This document shows positions 1 to 12,200 of a stretch of DNA of 64,000 nucleotides, piece after piece. Position numbers and translations under genes: made by a program. The stretch lies in assembly GCA_944472155.2 (NCBI GenBank), contig OX235277.1:29088804-29152803 (forward strand). The letters are read 5' to 3'. Origin of the DNA: Trichobilharzia szidati. Taxonomy: Eukaryota > Platyhelminthes > Trematoda > Strigeidida > Schistosomatidae. Below the pieces are notes generated by a model, which was not told the DNA's origin, searched no databases, and saw nothing but the letters and a program-made list of their open reading frames with translations. Each line of letters begins with the position of its first letter. Within the stretch, counting starts at the first letter, position 1.

Positions 1-167
1 TTGATTTAGTTAGAAATGAAATAGGTAAGATATATTCCATTTCTTAAATTGAACTGATTTAGTTCATCCTAAGTATATACAGTCACAATTAATGGCACAG
101 ACATACAGAAAATCAAAAACAATAATTAGTGAGAAAATAATGACTATCAACAATTCCACAAACTTAC

Positions 168-266
168 ATCATTCACAGCGGTTAGGTTAAATTTTCTTGA
201 AAACAGAAAGTAGATAGTGTCGGTTAAGTTAGCCATTGCAGCTTCGTGTAGAGCTGTTTCTCCAGT
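168..266 (-). CDS. Ankyrin gene exon, last one in window
   Basis: 99 bp, phase 0. The acceptor CTACTATAG follows a T/G-rich tract; the donor is GAT|GTAAGT. The repeat is TGETALHEAAMANL, then TIYFLFSRKFNLTAVND. Because the exon ends in phase 0 with a strong donor, the gene must continue to the left of base 1. Bases 1-167 are intron. Confidence 0.88.
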
Positions 267-3200
267 CTATAGTAGACCAAACAAACAAAAAAAAACAATG
301 TTAAATATATGATCAATGCCAAATAAATAACTTCTGCCAATTCACAGTATGGCGTGACCAATAGCAAATGTCATCGCTGGTGAGTATTTGTCCTCACATC
401 AGACCTACTATACTCCATTGGTCACGACGTCTCACTAGAACCCAGTTACCTACCTACCTGAATAATGCCAGTCACTAGTGAGCATCAGATTGATATTCAA
501 GAGTTTATTTGCAGAGGTGTGATTGAAATAATAGAGAAGATTTGTAGCTCAGGTGGATGATTTGCAATTAATAGTATTCTCTGAGCTGGTTGGTTTAGTT
601 GCGGAGCTTTTGTTGTCCTTCTGGACAACATCTTCAGAGCAATATTTAGCATAAAGTGAAATGATTTAAATTTCTTCATGAGTGATAGAATTGCGTCTCC
701 TGGTAACCATCTTTACATTTGTATTGACCATTTTCTATTGACTTGGATTTCAAACTTTCTGGTCACCTGATTTACTTTTTATTAGTTGGTATATTTCGTC
801 TATATTAACGTGTTTGTTAATTGCATTTTCGTTTGAGTACCAGGCTTCTAGGAATTCCCTGGCACTTTTGGTGTTTCCTCTGTCTAAGATTTCGACATTA
901 TCCCAATCAAATTGATGTCCATAATTGTCTATATGCATTGATACTAAAGAATATATATCGTGTCTTTTCACAGCTGATTTGTGTTCTTGGATTCTAATTC
1001 GAAGGGGACGCCCACTTTGGCCGATGTAATGCTTGTTACAGTTCATACAATTTATTTTGTAAATGGTATTAATTTTATCTCCTTTTTCTGTTGGATCTTT
1101 CGGTTTGCATAATATCGAATTAAGCGATTTGACTGGCTTGTGTGCTATATCTATATCAAACGGTTTCAGTATTCTAGCTGTTATTTCAGAGATATTCCTC
1201 ATGTATGGTAGAATGAATTTTCTTGTGGTCTTTGATGATGGTTTCTTGTTGGTGTTTTGATTCGACTTTAAACACTTTTTGATGAAATTTTGTGGATAAC
1301 CATTCTTTTTGAAGACCGTTTGTAGGTACTTTTCTTCCATTCTTTTCAACTCTGGAGTGCTACAATGTGTTTGAACTCTTTTAAACAATGTCTGCACACA
1401 GTTTCGTTTGTGAGTAACTGGATTATTGCTAGTATAGTTGAGTATTTGATCTGTGTGCGTTGATTTTCTATATACTTGTGTTTCTAAATCTCCTGTGTTG
1501 GTTCTCCTGATTAAGACATCTAAAAATGGGATTTTGTTATCTAATTCTTCTTCTCTTGTGAATTTGATGTCTTCAAATATGTTGTTTATTAATTTATGGG
1601 TATATTCTAAATCATTTCTCTTAATTATTACAAATGTATCATCAACGTAACGTATCCAGATTTTCGGTTTAATCATAGGTAGAGCTATTAATTCTAATCT
1701 TTGCATAACGGCTTCAGCTATTAATCCTGATATGGGCGATCCCATTGGTGTTCCTTTTATTTGTTCATATATTTGAGTATTGAATTGGAAGTATGTTGTA
1801 AGGCATAATTTTATGAGTTCTACCCAAGTTGAACATTGCGTTTTTATGTTTTCATCACTATAGAGTAATTGTTGCATAGTTTCTGTTGCTAGTTTTGAAC
1901 TAATTGAAGTATATAATGCTGTGACATCAAAGGACACCATTATTTCATTGTCTTCTACTTGAATGTTTTTGATTTTCTCTAAAAATTGGATTGACGAATT
2001 GATACAGTGGTCACATGATTCTGTTAGGTAATTTAATTTCCTGAAAAGTTCTTTAGATAGATTATATGTTGGTGTTCCTGGAAGCGAAACGATTGGTCGT
2101 AAGTACATGTTTGATCTGTGTGATTGGTTTCAGGCTTAATGGTCTACGACCTCACCTCGTAACCGGTAGGTCTTGGGTTCAAACCCTGACGATGGGTGCG
2201 TGCTGATGAAGAGTCCCAAACCAGGATGAAACCGCTGTCCAGTACTCCCAGGTTTTCCAGTGGTTCTCTAAACGATGTCAGCTGATGATGAAATCCCTGC
2301 ACACCAACACTTGGATACCATATAAATAAATTGGATGGAGTAGTTCCACAGTAGATTTTCTCAAAAATTGATATCAATTAGAAAGTCGTTGGTAATCATG
2401 GAGTACAGGGAAGTCTCTCCTTTCTCATTCAGGATTCTTCATCAGTGCACTTTACTGGCCACATTAGAGATAGAACTCATGGCCTTAGAATATGAGAAGA
2501 CACAGGCCTACCACTTAGGTTTTTCTTAGTTCAAAATGCAATCGATAAATGTCCACTTTTCAGCCGAAATGTTAAACCACGTCACGAATCCATAGAAGCT
2601 AGAATTCACAGATTATTGAATTCTCACCTGGTGGATGGATAGTCAACAGACTCGTCCCGCATTCTGGATGGTTTTGCTTTGAACAGTGATGTGAATAGTC
2701 ATGAACTTGGACAAAACACAAATCCAGTGCCCTACAGTTTTCAGTGACTCCTCAGTTAATGTCAGTCCGTAGCGAAATTTACATTAAAACTAATTAAGAT
2801 TCCTACAAACTCAAAAGCCTGGCTTCGATAATGCTGAAGAGTATATTTCAAATAAGTGAAGAATGAGAATAGCCTTGGACAAGTAAGAAAGGTTTAAATC
2901 CTGTAATGAATGTAGAAGGAGATTACGCAGTAATTTAAAAGAAAATTAACATCACTTCCCTAACAATCAATAATGCATGCCAATAAATAAAATTTCAGTG
3001 TTTCTCGATAACCATTCACAATTCTATGGAGTAACATAGTGTGGCTGCCCATATCTTCACCCACTTGTTGGAAGTCAAGTGCTTAAAGTAATGAACCATA
3101 GCTCTAGTCGATTATGAAGCCAAGTCTTATTTGCATAAGCAATCGACTTCCAGACAGTGGCTCATGAGTTTGAACTCCACTCCGTCGACTTTATTAAAGG

Positions 3201-6200
3201 ATTAGTATGTAGAACAAACCCACTGACAAGAGGCAGTCAAATTATAAGAGCATAGGAATTCAGGTCAATGTGAAATGTTAGACCCTAATAAGCAATCAGA
3301 GCTCGTTGTATACCGAACCAGTATTTGGACAATAAAGTGATCACTTCACAATTTGACGATTCTAAATCTGATTTCGCCAGGTTCTGTTGGTGTTCAACAG
3401 TGGGTTGTCCAGGTCTAGTGCTATATAGCTGTCGAAACAGTTCGAGCTTATTGCCTGTACTTTTAAATGTCTGGCTGTATTTCTCTCACCCGACATATGA
3501 CCTTGGAATCCTATTGGCGGTTGATTGTTTGAATTTATCAATGCAATTAGTGTCTCTCAAGGTCATTTAAAGCACTGTCAATCATTTGCACTGTTGATAC
3601 GAAACACTAGAAGCTCTCATTGTCAACATTCTATTTTCTCTTCTTGCCTCCGTGTTGCTGCTGTCATTGCTGTCAATAATATTGGTTAGAATAGTAGGCT
3701 CACGAATCGATTAGGTAGGAAATTCGTCAGGGCAAATAAAAGTGTGTTAATAGCCATACCAGTTTATTCAGCTGACATTAGTCACGAAATCTAATGTCGA
3801 ACTAAACAAACCATATTTATCCAAACTGTTGGTAAAATGTTATTCGGAAAAATATAACTTTTGCTGAATATAATAATGACAAATTTTAGTGGTTGGAGAC
3901 TGTTCACGCACACCAGTAATTCTAAAGACACTGAACTAACTTCATCCTTGATCATTGTTGTAAACAGACTACCTGAGTTCAGACAGCCAATTATGAATTC
4001 TGAATGGACCGAGTACACGAGGTCCAACTAGCTGGTTGATGAATCCACAATCTGAGGTGCGACATTGGAGTACTGTATGTTTAGAAACCGAATGAATCCA
4101 AATAACTGAATATAGCCTTCACTTAAGATTTCATGCTATCGGTTTTAATACACTGATCTCGTGTATTTACACTATAGTGATATGAGCAGTGGTTAATATC
4201 GCTTCAGACTACGCATATACTATGCACTCAGTATAGTTACAACTCTCAGATCGATTATACTGTCGGATAGGTCACGCTGTGTGAAGTTAACACTTACTTT
4301 CACTGACTAGTAAGGAATATACATATTCCACTATGTTACTGAAAATCATAAGAAATAGGAACTGACGTTGTGCGGTGGACTTAAGGAAATAATATTTGAA
4401 TTTATATATGTGTATGTATGATTGTATTCAAAATCTCATAAATACGCTACATTTCACTTGCCACACAACAAAAATCAACTTCAGCAAATCTTTCTGACAG
4501 TTGAGATTGCCGGTGAATGTATTAAACGATTCAAACCAACAGCGTTCTAACTAAACTGGAGGTCTACATGATCTTAAAAAACTGTTTTAACTAAGTGATC
4601 GCTTTGCATTAAAGATAAAAACTCAGCTGTTGAACAGCTATATAACAGTGAAGCATGTCAGGCTATCCACAGAGTAAAGCTCAGCGAAGAAGCCCTCGAA
4701 GTGAATACACGAGTAAAACAAGCTGGCTGCCTACTACCACTGATGATATTCTTAATTGTGGTGGACTAGATTATTCGTCACATTGTGGAGAGTGAGGCGT
4801 CAGGAATACGCTGGACCACCGACATCGCCAACGATTTATGTTCAATGTTACACAAACTCGAAAAATTACAGGCAGGGGAAAACCAACAAACTAGCTAAAG
4901 AAGCAGCTCGCGGAGACAGGACTGTAGGTGAACATAGAGAAGACCGAAGTGATGAAGATAAACAACTGACTAACCAACAGCAACAGCAGCAACCAGCACC
5001 AATCACCGTCAACGGGAGAGATTTAACAGGGGTTACCTCCTCCTCTGATCCAGCTAGGAAGCATTGTTTCAGCCACAGCTGGCGGAATGGATGAATATGT
5101 CAAAGTCAAAATCGGAAAGCAAGATAGACCTTCATCAATCTGAGACCAGTTTGGAAATCTTCTGTGCTTACTCAGCATAAGGAACAAGATTCGGATTTTG
5201 AACACAAATGTGAAGTCGGTCCTTCTCTATGGGTCAGAAACTTGCACTGCATGTGCGTCACGAAAAGAATTTCCAACAGGCCACTGCAGGCTTTTATCAG
5301 AAGCTGCCAACTCCGCTGGTTCAAATGAACATCAAATGGCTGACCAAAAGGAATAATTAACAAGAAACTGTGGGTGGGAAAAAACCAACCAAGAACTGAT
5401 TGCTCAACAAATATCTAGAAGAAAATGGAGATGAATCGGGCATAATCTGAGGAGGTCGTTGAATGACATCGCACACAGTTCAGGTCATCTCTCTACTGGA
5501 ATTCTAATGAGAGGCGAAGAATGGGTTATTATTTCGAGGGTGATATGGAGGAGATCGTGTGAAGAAGAGATAAGAGAGTGTGGTCAATCGTTGTCCGAGC
5601 TGAAGAGGATGACAGAAGATAGGACAAAATTTAGATTTGTTGTTGAAGCCCTATGTTCCACTCGGAACGCAAAGGAACAATAATAAATAATAATAGTGAT
5701 GTTGAAGTAACATTGGGTTGTGGTTAGTCAAATAACCTGACAGACCTATCACTCCTCGCTCTTACGTCGAGTGATGTTAAACGAGAGCTATGATTCCAGT
5801 TGAATGGTAGTACTTTGTGTATGGACTTAACTTTGATATATATATACATGTATAGTTACCTTGGTCTTTTTCTCCTTATCTGCATTGTTTTCAAGTAGTA
5901 GATCAATACACTTGTGAAATCCTTTTCTGGAACATTCAATCAACGGGCAAGCATGATTCTAAATACAAAACAAAACGAAATAGAAAAAAAGTCAAAATAT
6001 TCCTTAAAAAACTATTCAGTAATCAATTGATGGATGGTAACTAGCAGTGGAATCGAAGAGGTGCATTTCGTCCCGTTTGGGGCTCGTCAGACAGATGTAC
6101 CTTCATTCCCCAGTGGTTCAGCGAGCATTGGTATTCCCACTATGACTCGAACCTAGCACCCATAGTTTCAAACGCCGAAGTATTATCCACCAGACCGCTT

Positions 6201-9200
6201 TAGCCACGAGAGCCACCTCTTTCTTTTACTACAGGTGTATCAGTAATTATACAATTCAGTTTGCAACAGGACGAAATGCGAATCTTCCAAGATTCCACTA
6301 CTAGTCACTTTCCACGAATTTACTTCAAGCTGAGTAACCAGCCATCCTCGAAGCATCTGAACAAGGAGCCGACATGTCAACCTGAGGTCGAGCACTTCAG
6401 TCCAATCGGTCAACAAGAAGGTGCAAATTGAACCAAACAGTTATTCAATAATAATTTAGGAAGAAAATATACTGAATAATATTTCAGTTTTTCCTTTTTC
6501 ATTTTGAAATACGTTACTGTTCGTTTGCGAATCTCTTATGAAAAATGATATGAACGTAGGTATACTGTGGCGAATGCTACTGATATGATTTACCAGTAGT
6601 ATATAATGAGATGTTCATCGGTACAAAAATATCAGATAGCAGAGAGAGACATTTGATTTTAAGAATAGGCAAATGCTAAAGCGTTGCGGAGTTACATGGG
6701 AGACGTGGGAGGAACACAAAGAAACGCAATATGAAGAACAGAAGTGCCACAACACGAAGATTTGTGCAAATTGTGCGTATACATAATTTAGCTATTCAAA
6801 GATTCTAATTACCAATTAAAGGTTCCTTTACCGAGTCTTCGTCTCCTAACGTTTCACTGCCACCTCAAACACTATGGAGACCTCCACCCCGATGTACGAT
6901 TAATATGAATTTTCATTTTAACAATGAATTTTACGTCAAGTGGAGGGCATAGCAGGGGGCTACTCTGTAAATCTTCTCTTAGCCAGTAAATTTGTGGCAA
7001 AATCAGAGAATCTTCCACTCATAAAGTTAGTCAACGAACTCTCTTTCTACTGTAGATATGTGGACGATACTTTTATCTTGAATAATAATAAAATACATGC
7101 CGGGCTTTCTCCAAAAGTTCATTATGGACCACCCGCAAATTGAGTTCACATATGAAAAGGAGAAAAACAATACCTTATCATTTCTTGATGTCCTGCTAAC
7201 AAGAAGGCAAGATGGCAGTATTAAGAGGGTAAAATAGAAAACTTATTAAATTAGAAGGCATACCCCGAAAAATTCGTTAAACTCTCGATGAGGGGAACAG
7301 ATGGGAAGAAATGCCTGCAGATTGTGCAGAAGAAACAGATATGCTTGACTTAAAGGAGATGCAGCAACTGAATTACTGACATCAAAACTTCGGAAAATAA
7401 TAGCTAAAACATTCCTTGCTACAACATTATGTTTGAAATGCCCCACTTATTGTATAATTCCAATGCAGGTGAAGGGTAAGCTGCCGAGTTTGGCCACTTC
7501 AATGTGCATTTATAAATTTAACTGTTCATGTAGAGACAGTTACATGGGTAGAACGGCTCGGTGAGCCCACCGTCACCTTCCGGAGCATTGTTCAACGTGG
7601 TTAGGTAGAGGAGTCGTAAAGTCAATTAGAAGTTCCATACTGGCACATCTAGTGGATAACGGAGCACAAAATTGACAATAAATCAGCTTTTACAACAGTG
7701 TGCTACCTCAACTCCCTAAGTTGGTACGTCTTCGGTTGCTAAGCATAGCTGAGACAGTTACCATAAATATTTTTCAACCTAATCTCTGTGTTCAGAAAAT
7801 GTTTGTTCAATCTTTCTCCCTCCCTTAGCCTTCTCCCTCAACCTAAAATAGTTATTTCTCTTGATGATACCTGATAATTGTAAGTATTATCTTATTTGAT
7901 TTTTATCTTATTTGTATTGTTAACTGTATTATCAATATCATGCTGTGATGTAGTTGCACATTTTAATCTCTATTTTACAATTTATCACTACAGTATTATC
8001 TAATCGCTATGTGACAGTAGATATTTTCCACTCTACCCCTTCTCGTATGAACACTCTGCTTATACACTTATTGTTAGCTAGATTAGACAAAGACTTGAAT
8101 GAATTGATCCTTGTTATCATTATGATCAAGTCGAATATTATCCATTAGCTCACATCCCTGAACTCTGATCCTATGTTTTATTAACCACATTAGTTCCAAT
8201 GCCTATGAACAAAAATTCACTATGTGAATGTAAAGCCTGATCAGAATTTACCGAAAATACTTATTAAACCATGTTCTACTATATGTTATCATTCATTGTT
8301 ATTACGCCTCATAGTTCCGAAAGGAAAATAAGGTTCCAACATTGCATCTTCATTTCATACTGTTTTTTTACAGCTCCACGGTACTCATAAGCTCTCATCT
8401 TCTCCTCACAAGATCTATCACAAACCACCCTAACACCCATAACCAAAATCATTACTTCATCTCCCCTTTCCAGTCACACTCGACGCTCTTACTGCTGCGT
8501 GATGTCAATCAACGATCTCCTCAGTGTGTATCCCATCAATCGCCACTTTACTCAGTATATTTGTTGGGCAATACGTTCTTGGTCAGCTCGTTTCCACACA
8601 TCCTTGTTGCCAATCATTTCGGATCCTCTTATCTTCATTATGAGACCAGAGAAGAAGTCAGCTGCTGTTGCGTGCCTGCAGTCTGTTGGGAGTGCATTCC
8701 TTCGGGTGCGTGTCACATCTCTGAACCATAAAGAATGAGTGACTTGACATTAGTGTTGAGAACTCATATTATGTTTCTTATGTTCAGCGAAGTAGATTTC
8801 CACACTGAATTCGGATTATGGAAGGTCTGTCTTGCTCTTTCTATCTTGATTGTCTATGGCATCCTTATCTGCCGTCTGTGGTTGAAACGCCGCTTTGTAG
8901 ATTAGTGAAAGTGACGACTTTTTTCGAATTCCTCTCATTGATGGTGACTGATGCTTCTTGTTGGTCGCGAGGTATCTCCCACACCTCTGCCTTTCATATG
9001 TTCACTGGAAGTCTTGTCTTCACTTTCTGATTCTCCTACAAACTTATTAGTTTTCTCCTGAATACCTGACAGTTTGTGTGTCATTAGATATAAACCATCC
9101 AAGAAGTGCAGATCTTTTAGAATCTTCTTATCAGTACATTGCCTTTCTGTCTTCTTGATCCCCACGCATGGTCTGCAGCATGGTCCAGCGCCCTACAATC

Positions 9201-12200
9201 GATATTATTTTGTTCCCAGCTTCAACTGAAAACCATCGCTGGGTTTACAGTTGTGTATCACTTGATATGTGGCACCATCAAATAGTTGTTGACTTAGCCT
9301 ATGCTAAATATTTATAATATACTTTTGTGTATACTTATGAGTAGCCTCTTGTTTTTCATAGAATTTATAGAATTTATATAAATATAGTATACATTGGAAG
9401 ATGTCATCTTCAAAACATCAATCATAACGTATTGATTGATTTTAATACATGTTCCAGTTATTTTGGTGAGGCTGTCAGTATGTCTAGAAAGCGCCGCTTT
9501 TCTTCCTCCCCTTTTTAATTATGCACAATTTGAAGATTAAAATGCATCCCAGTTCACATGATTCCAAAATAGATGAACTCAGTCAGCTAGATTATAGCAA
9601 TGGTAACACATAGAATAAAAAGGCTTTTAGTTAAATTGTCCGAGTTTGTTTGATTTTTTTTAAATTATGACTTTTAGAGAAATATGTAGGAGTAATTTGT
9701 GCGTTCAGAAAGAAGCAGTTATCAGTCTTTCTTTGCCCTGGTAACTGGATATTTTTCATCCTAATGTGAGATACTGAAAAGTTTTCATTTTGTATGATTA
9801 TTATTGCTCGGAATTGTGTTCAATATTGCATATATATATGTATATATTATTAGTGTATGTGTATATTGATCGATTGATCTCTGTTTAAAATGAACTCTGT
9901 GTAAGTATGTTAAATTGTTACAGATACATTTAATAATGTTTTTGCCCTGTAAGCAGCTGAAGAGAAGGCGACGAAATAAAATATGGTACCATTTTATTCT
10001 GCTAAATCTGTAGTTGTTGCTTTGTTTAAATTTTATATTGACAACATCAATGTGGCTTATTGTTTTAAGCTCACAATTTTCAGAGAATCGGTCACTGTTT
10101 CGAGTTCCGCTCCCCCACCCCCACCTACTGAATCATCAGTTTCCACACGATCAATGTGGCTGTTGACCTGGAATATGAAATATCTTTTCTGTGTAATTAG
10201 GTTTAAACAACTACTCATTATTACTACACCAGAACTCTTATCGAATCGTTAAGTTATCTTCGAGAGACTTTTGAGTACTTCTTCTTGTTCTATTGAAAAC
10301 AACACTGATTGTGGGGTTAATGATATGGGTTATTAGTTAGTAATGTCAATTTATTTATATCTAAATTGACCATTTATGTCTCAACACACTGGTTTTGGAT
10401 TTGTCAGGTGAATGCACAGGTCCTTCAGGATCAGTTCTGTAGGTAAATTTTCTTGGAAAATGAAATTTTAACTCAAGTCGCAGTGCCACATATTCGTGTG
10501 TGAAAGACAAGATTCCTCTTTAAACCACCTCAGTGTTTATTTATCAGTTTACTTGTTCCTGTGGAACAAAGTATATCGACTGTACACAGCATCAAGTCAG
10601 TAAACGTATTTTAAATACTGTCTAGCTTGGCCAGTTAAAGGAGAGGAGATGTACGCCAATAATTCTAATCTTGAACATCTCGTCAAATCTGGACACTGGG
10701 CACCTCCGCATGATTACTCGATGGACAGTGCTATATAACTCAATACAGTAATTTTTTCTTCATGTAAATGAATTCCGTTAAGACATTCAGCGAAACGTTC
10801 TTATAGTTGGTCTTTTAACAATGTCTTTGAAAGGGTTTCATAAACAGCCTGTGTAGAGTTGATAAATATTTAAAAGTTTAACCATGGATTGATATCAGTT
10901 AGAAAACCATTGAAAACAAGGGATCACTGGACTGCTAGTTGTTTCGCCCTAGTTTGGGACTCGTTATCATTACGCAGCCCACCGAGTTTCGAACTCAGAA
11001 CTTTTTGGTTACAAGGTGATCTCGTAGATCATTTAGTCACTGAGACCCAAGTCAGTGGCTAGCCCACGGATTTTAACTTCTATAAATTCTTGATTTAAGC
11101 GCGACTGGCACCAGCCAAAGTCATCCGTGGCGAGTATTTGCCCTCACTTCAAACAAGATGAGCCCAACTGGTCACGACTTCCCACTAGAACTCCAGTAAA
11201 CTCCATGATGTAGCCATTCACTGGCGAGCGAATCAAATCCCTACAACTCAACTCTTGAAGATGATATTTAAACCACTAAAAGATTTTTCAAAGACATCGG
11301 CTTAGTATTGAGATTTTTTATAGCAGAATTGTAAGATTCACTGTGCAACTTCATAATACATCGGAAGTGTTAGACAGAAGCAGCTAGTTTACACGAACTG
11401 GGAGAAATCACATAAATTAGCCAGGAAACTCGGGTTACTCTAATCATTCTTCAAAAATAGTAATTCCTCTAGAAATCCTCCAGTGTACTAAAACCAATTG
11501 ATTCATTGACTTGAATAATCGACGAGGAAGGTGTTTCTTTTGCGATTTCATACACAAATTCATTCATGAAAAATCCCCACTCAAACATTTACAGAGAGAA
11601 GACCAGGATTTCAGCGAAGAGTCTCTTTTCGGCGAATTCATTTCCACACCTGTACAATCACAAATATATATATGGTTTTCCTGGATATGTGTGTACATTA
11701 AATTTGTCAAACAAAAATAAAATTGATACGTTTTCGGTGGAGTTACGTGATACAAAAAGCGTTCAGAGGAATTAGATGTTGATATAAGAGGAACCAGAAC
11801 TATTCATACAGAAGAAAATTATTCAGCCACTTCTACTATCATAGTAACAACTCTGGTGATTTGATTTAACTTTTGCCTGTTTGCTTGTTTTTTCTAACTC
11901 CTTTAAAACTCTTGTATTTCTTCAAAACTCCTACGATAATCCGTATTTTATTTTGTTTTTATGTTCACCCTGAGCACAACTCTTTCATCAAACTATTCAT
12001 AGTATCAAGTAACTCTCCTTTCACAATCGTATGTGATAACCCATCACTTTTGCTACTGCCCTCTTACATCAACAATCAACTCCTCTGAACACCTTTTGTA
12101 TTACGTAACTTCCCGAAAACTTACTAATTGTATTTTCGTTTGACAAATTTAATGTAAACACATATCCAGGAAAACCATATATATGTTTGTGATTGTACAG

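Noticed and set aside
2140..2180. tRNA genes at SINE heads (also 16390, 36460, 47230, 58120, 60300)
   Set aside because: A and B boxes are present but no full cloverleaf or acceptor stem pairing; they continue into SINE bodies.
8342..8731. 129-codon plus-strand frame
   Set aside because: Antisense to the 3-prime half of an SR2-like copy; low-complexity translation.
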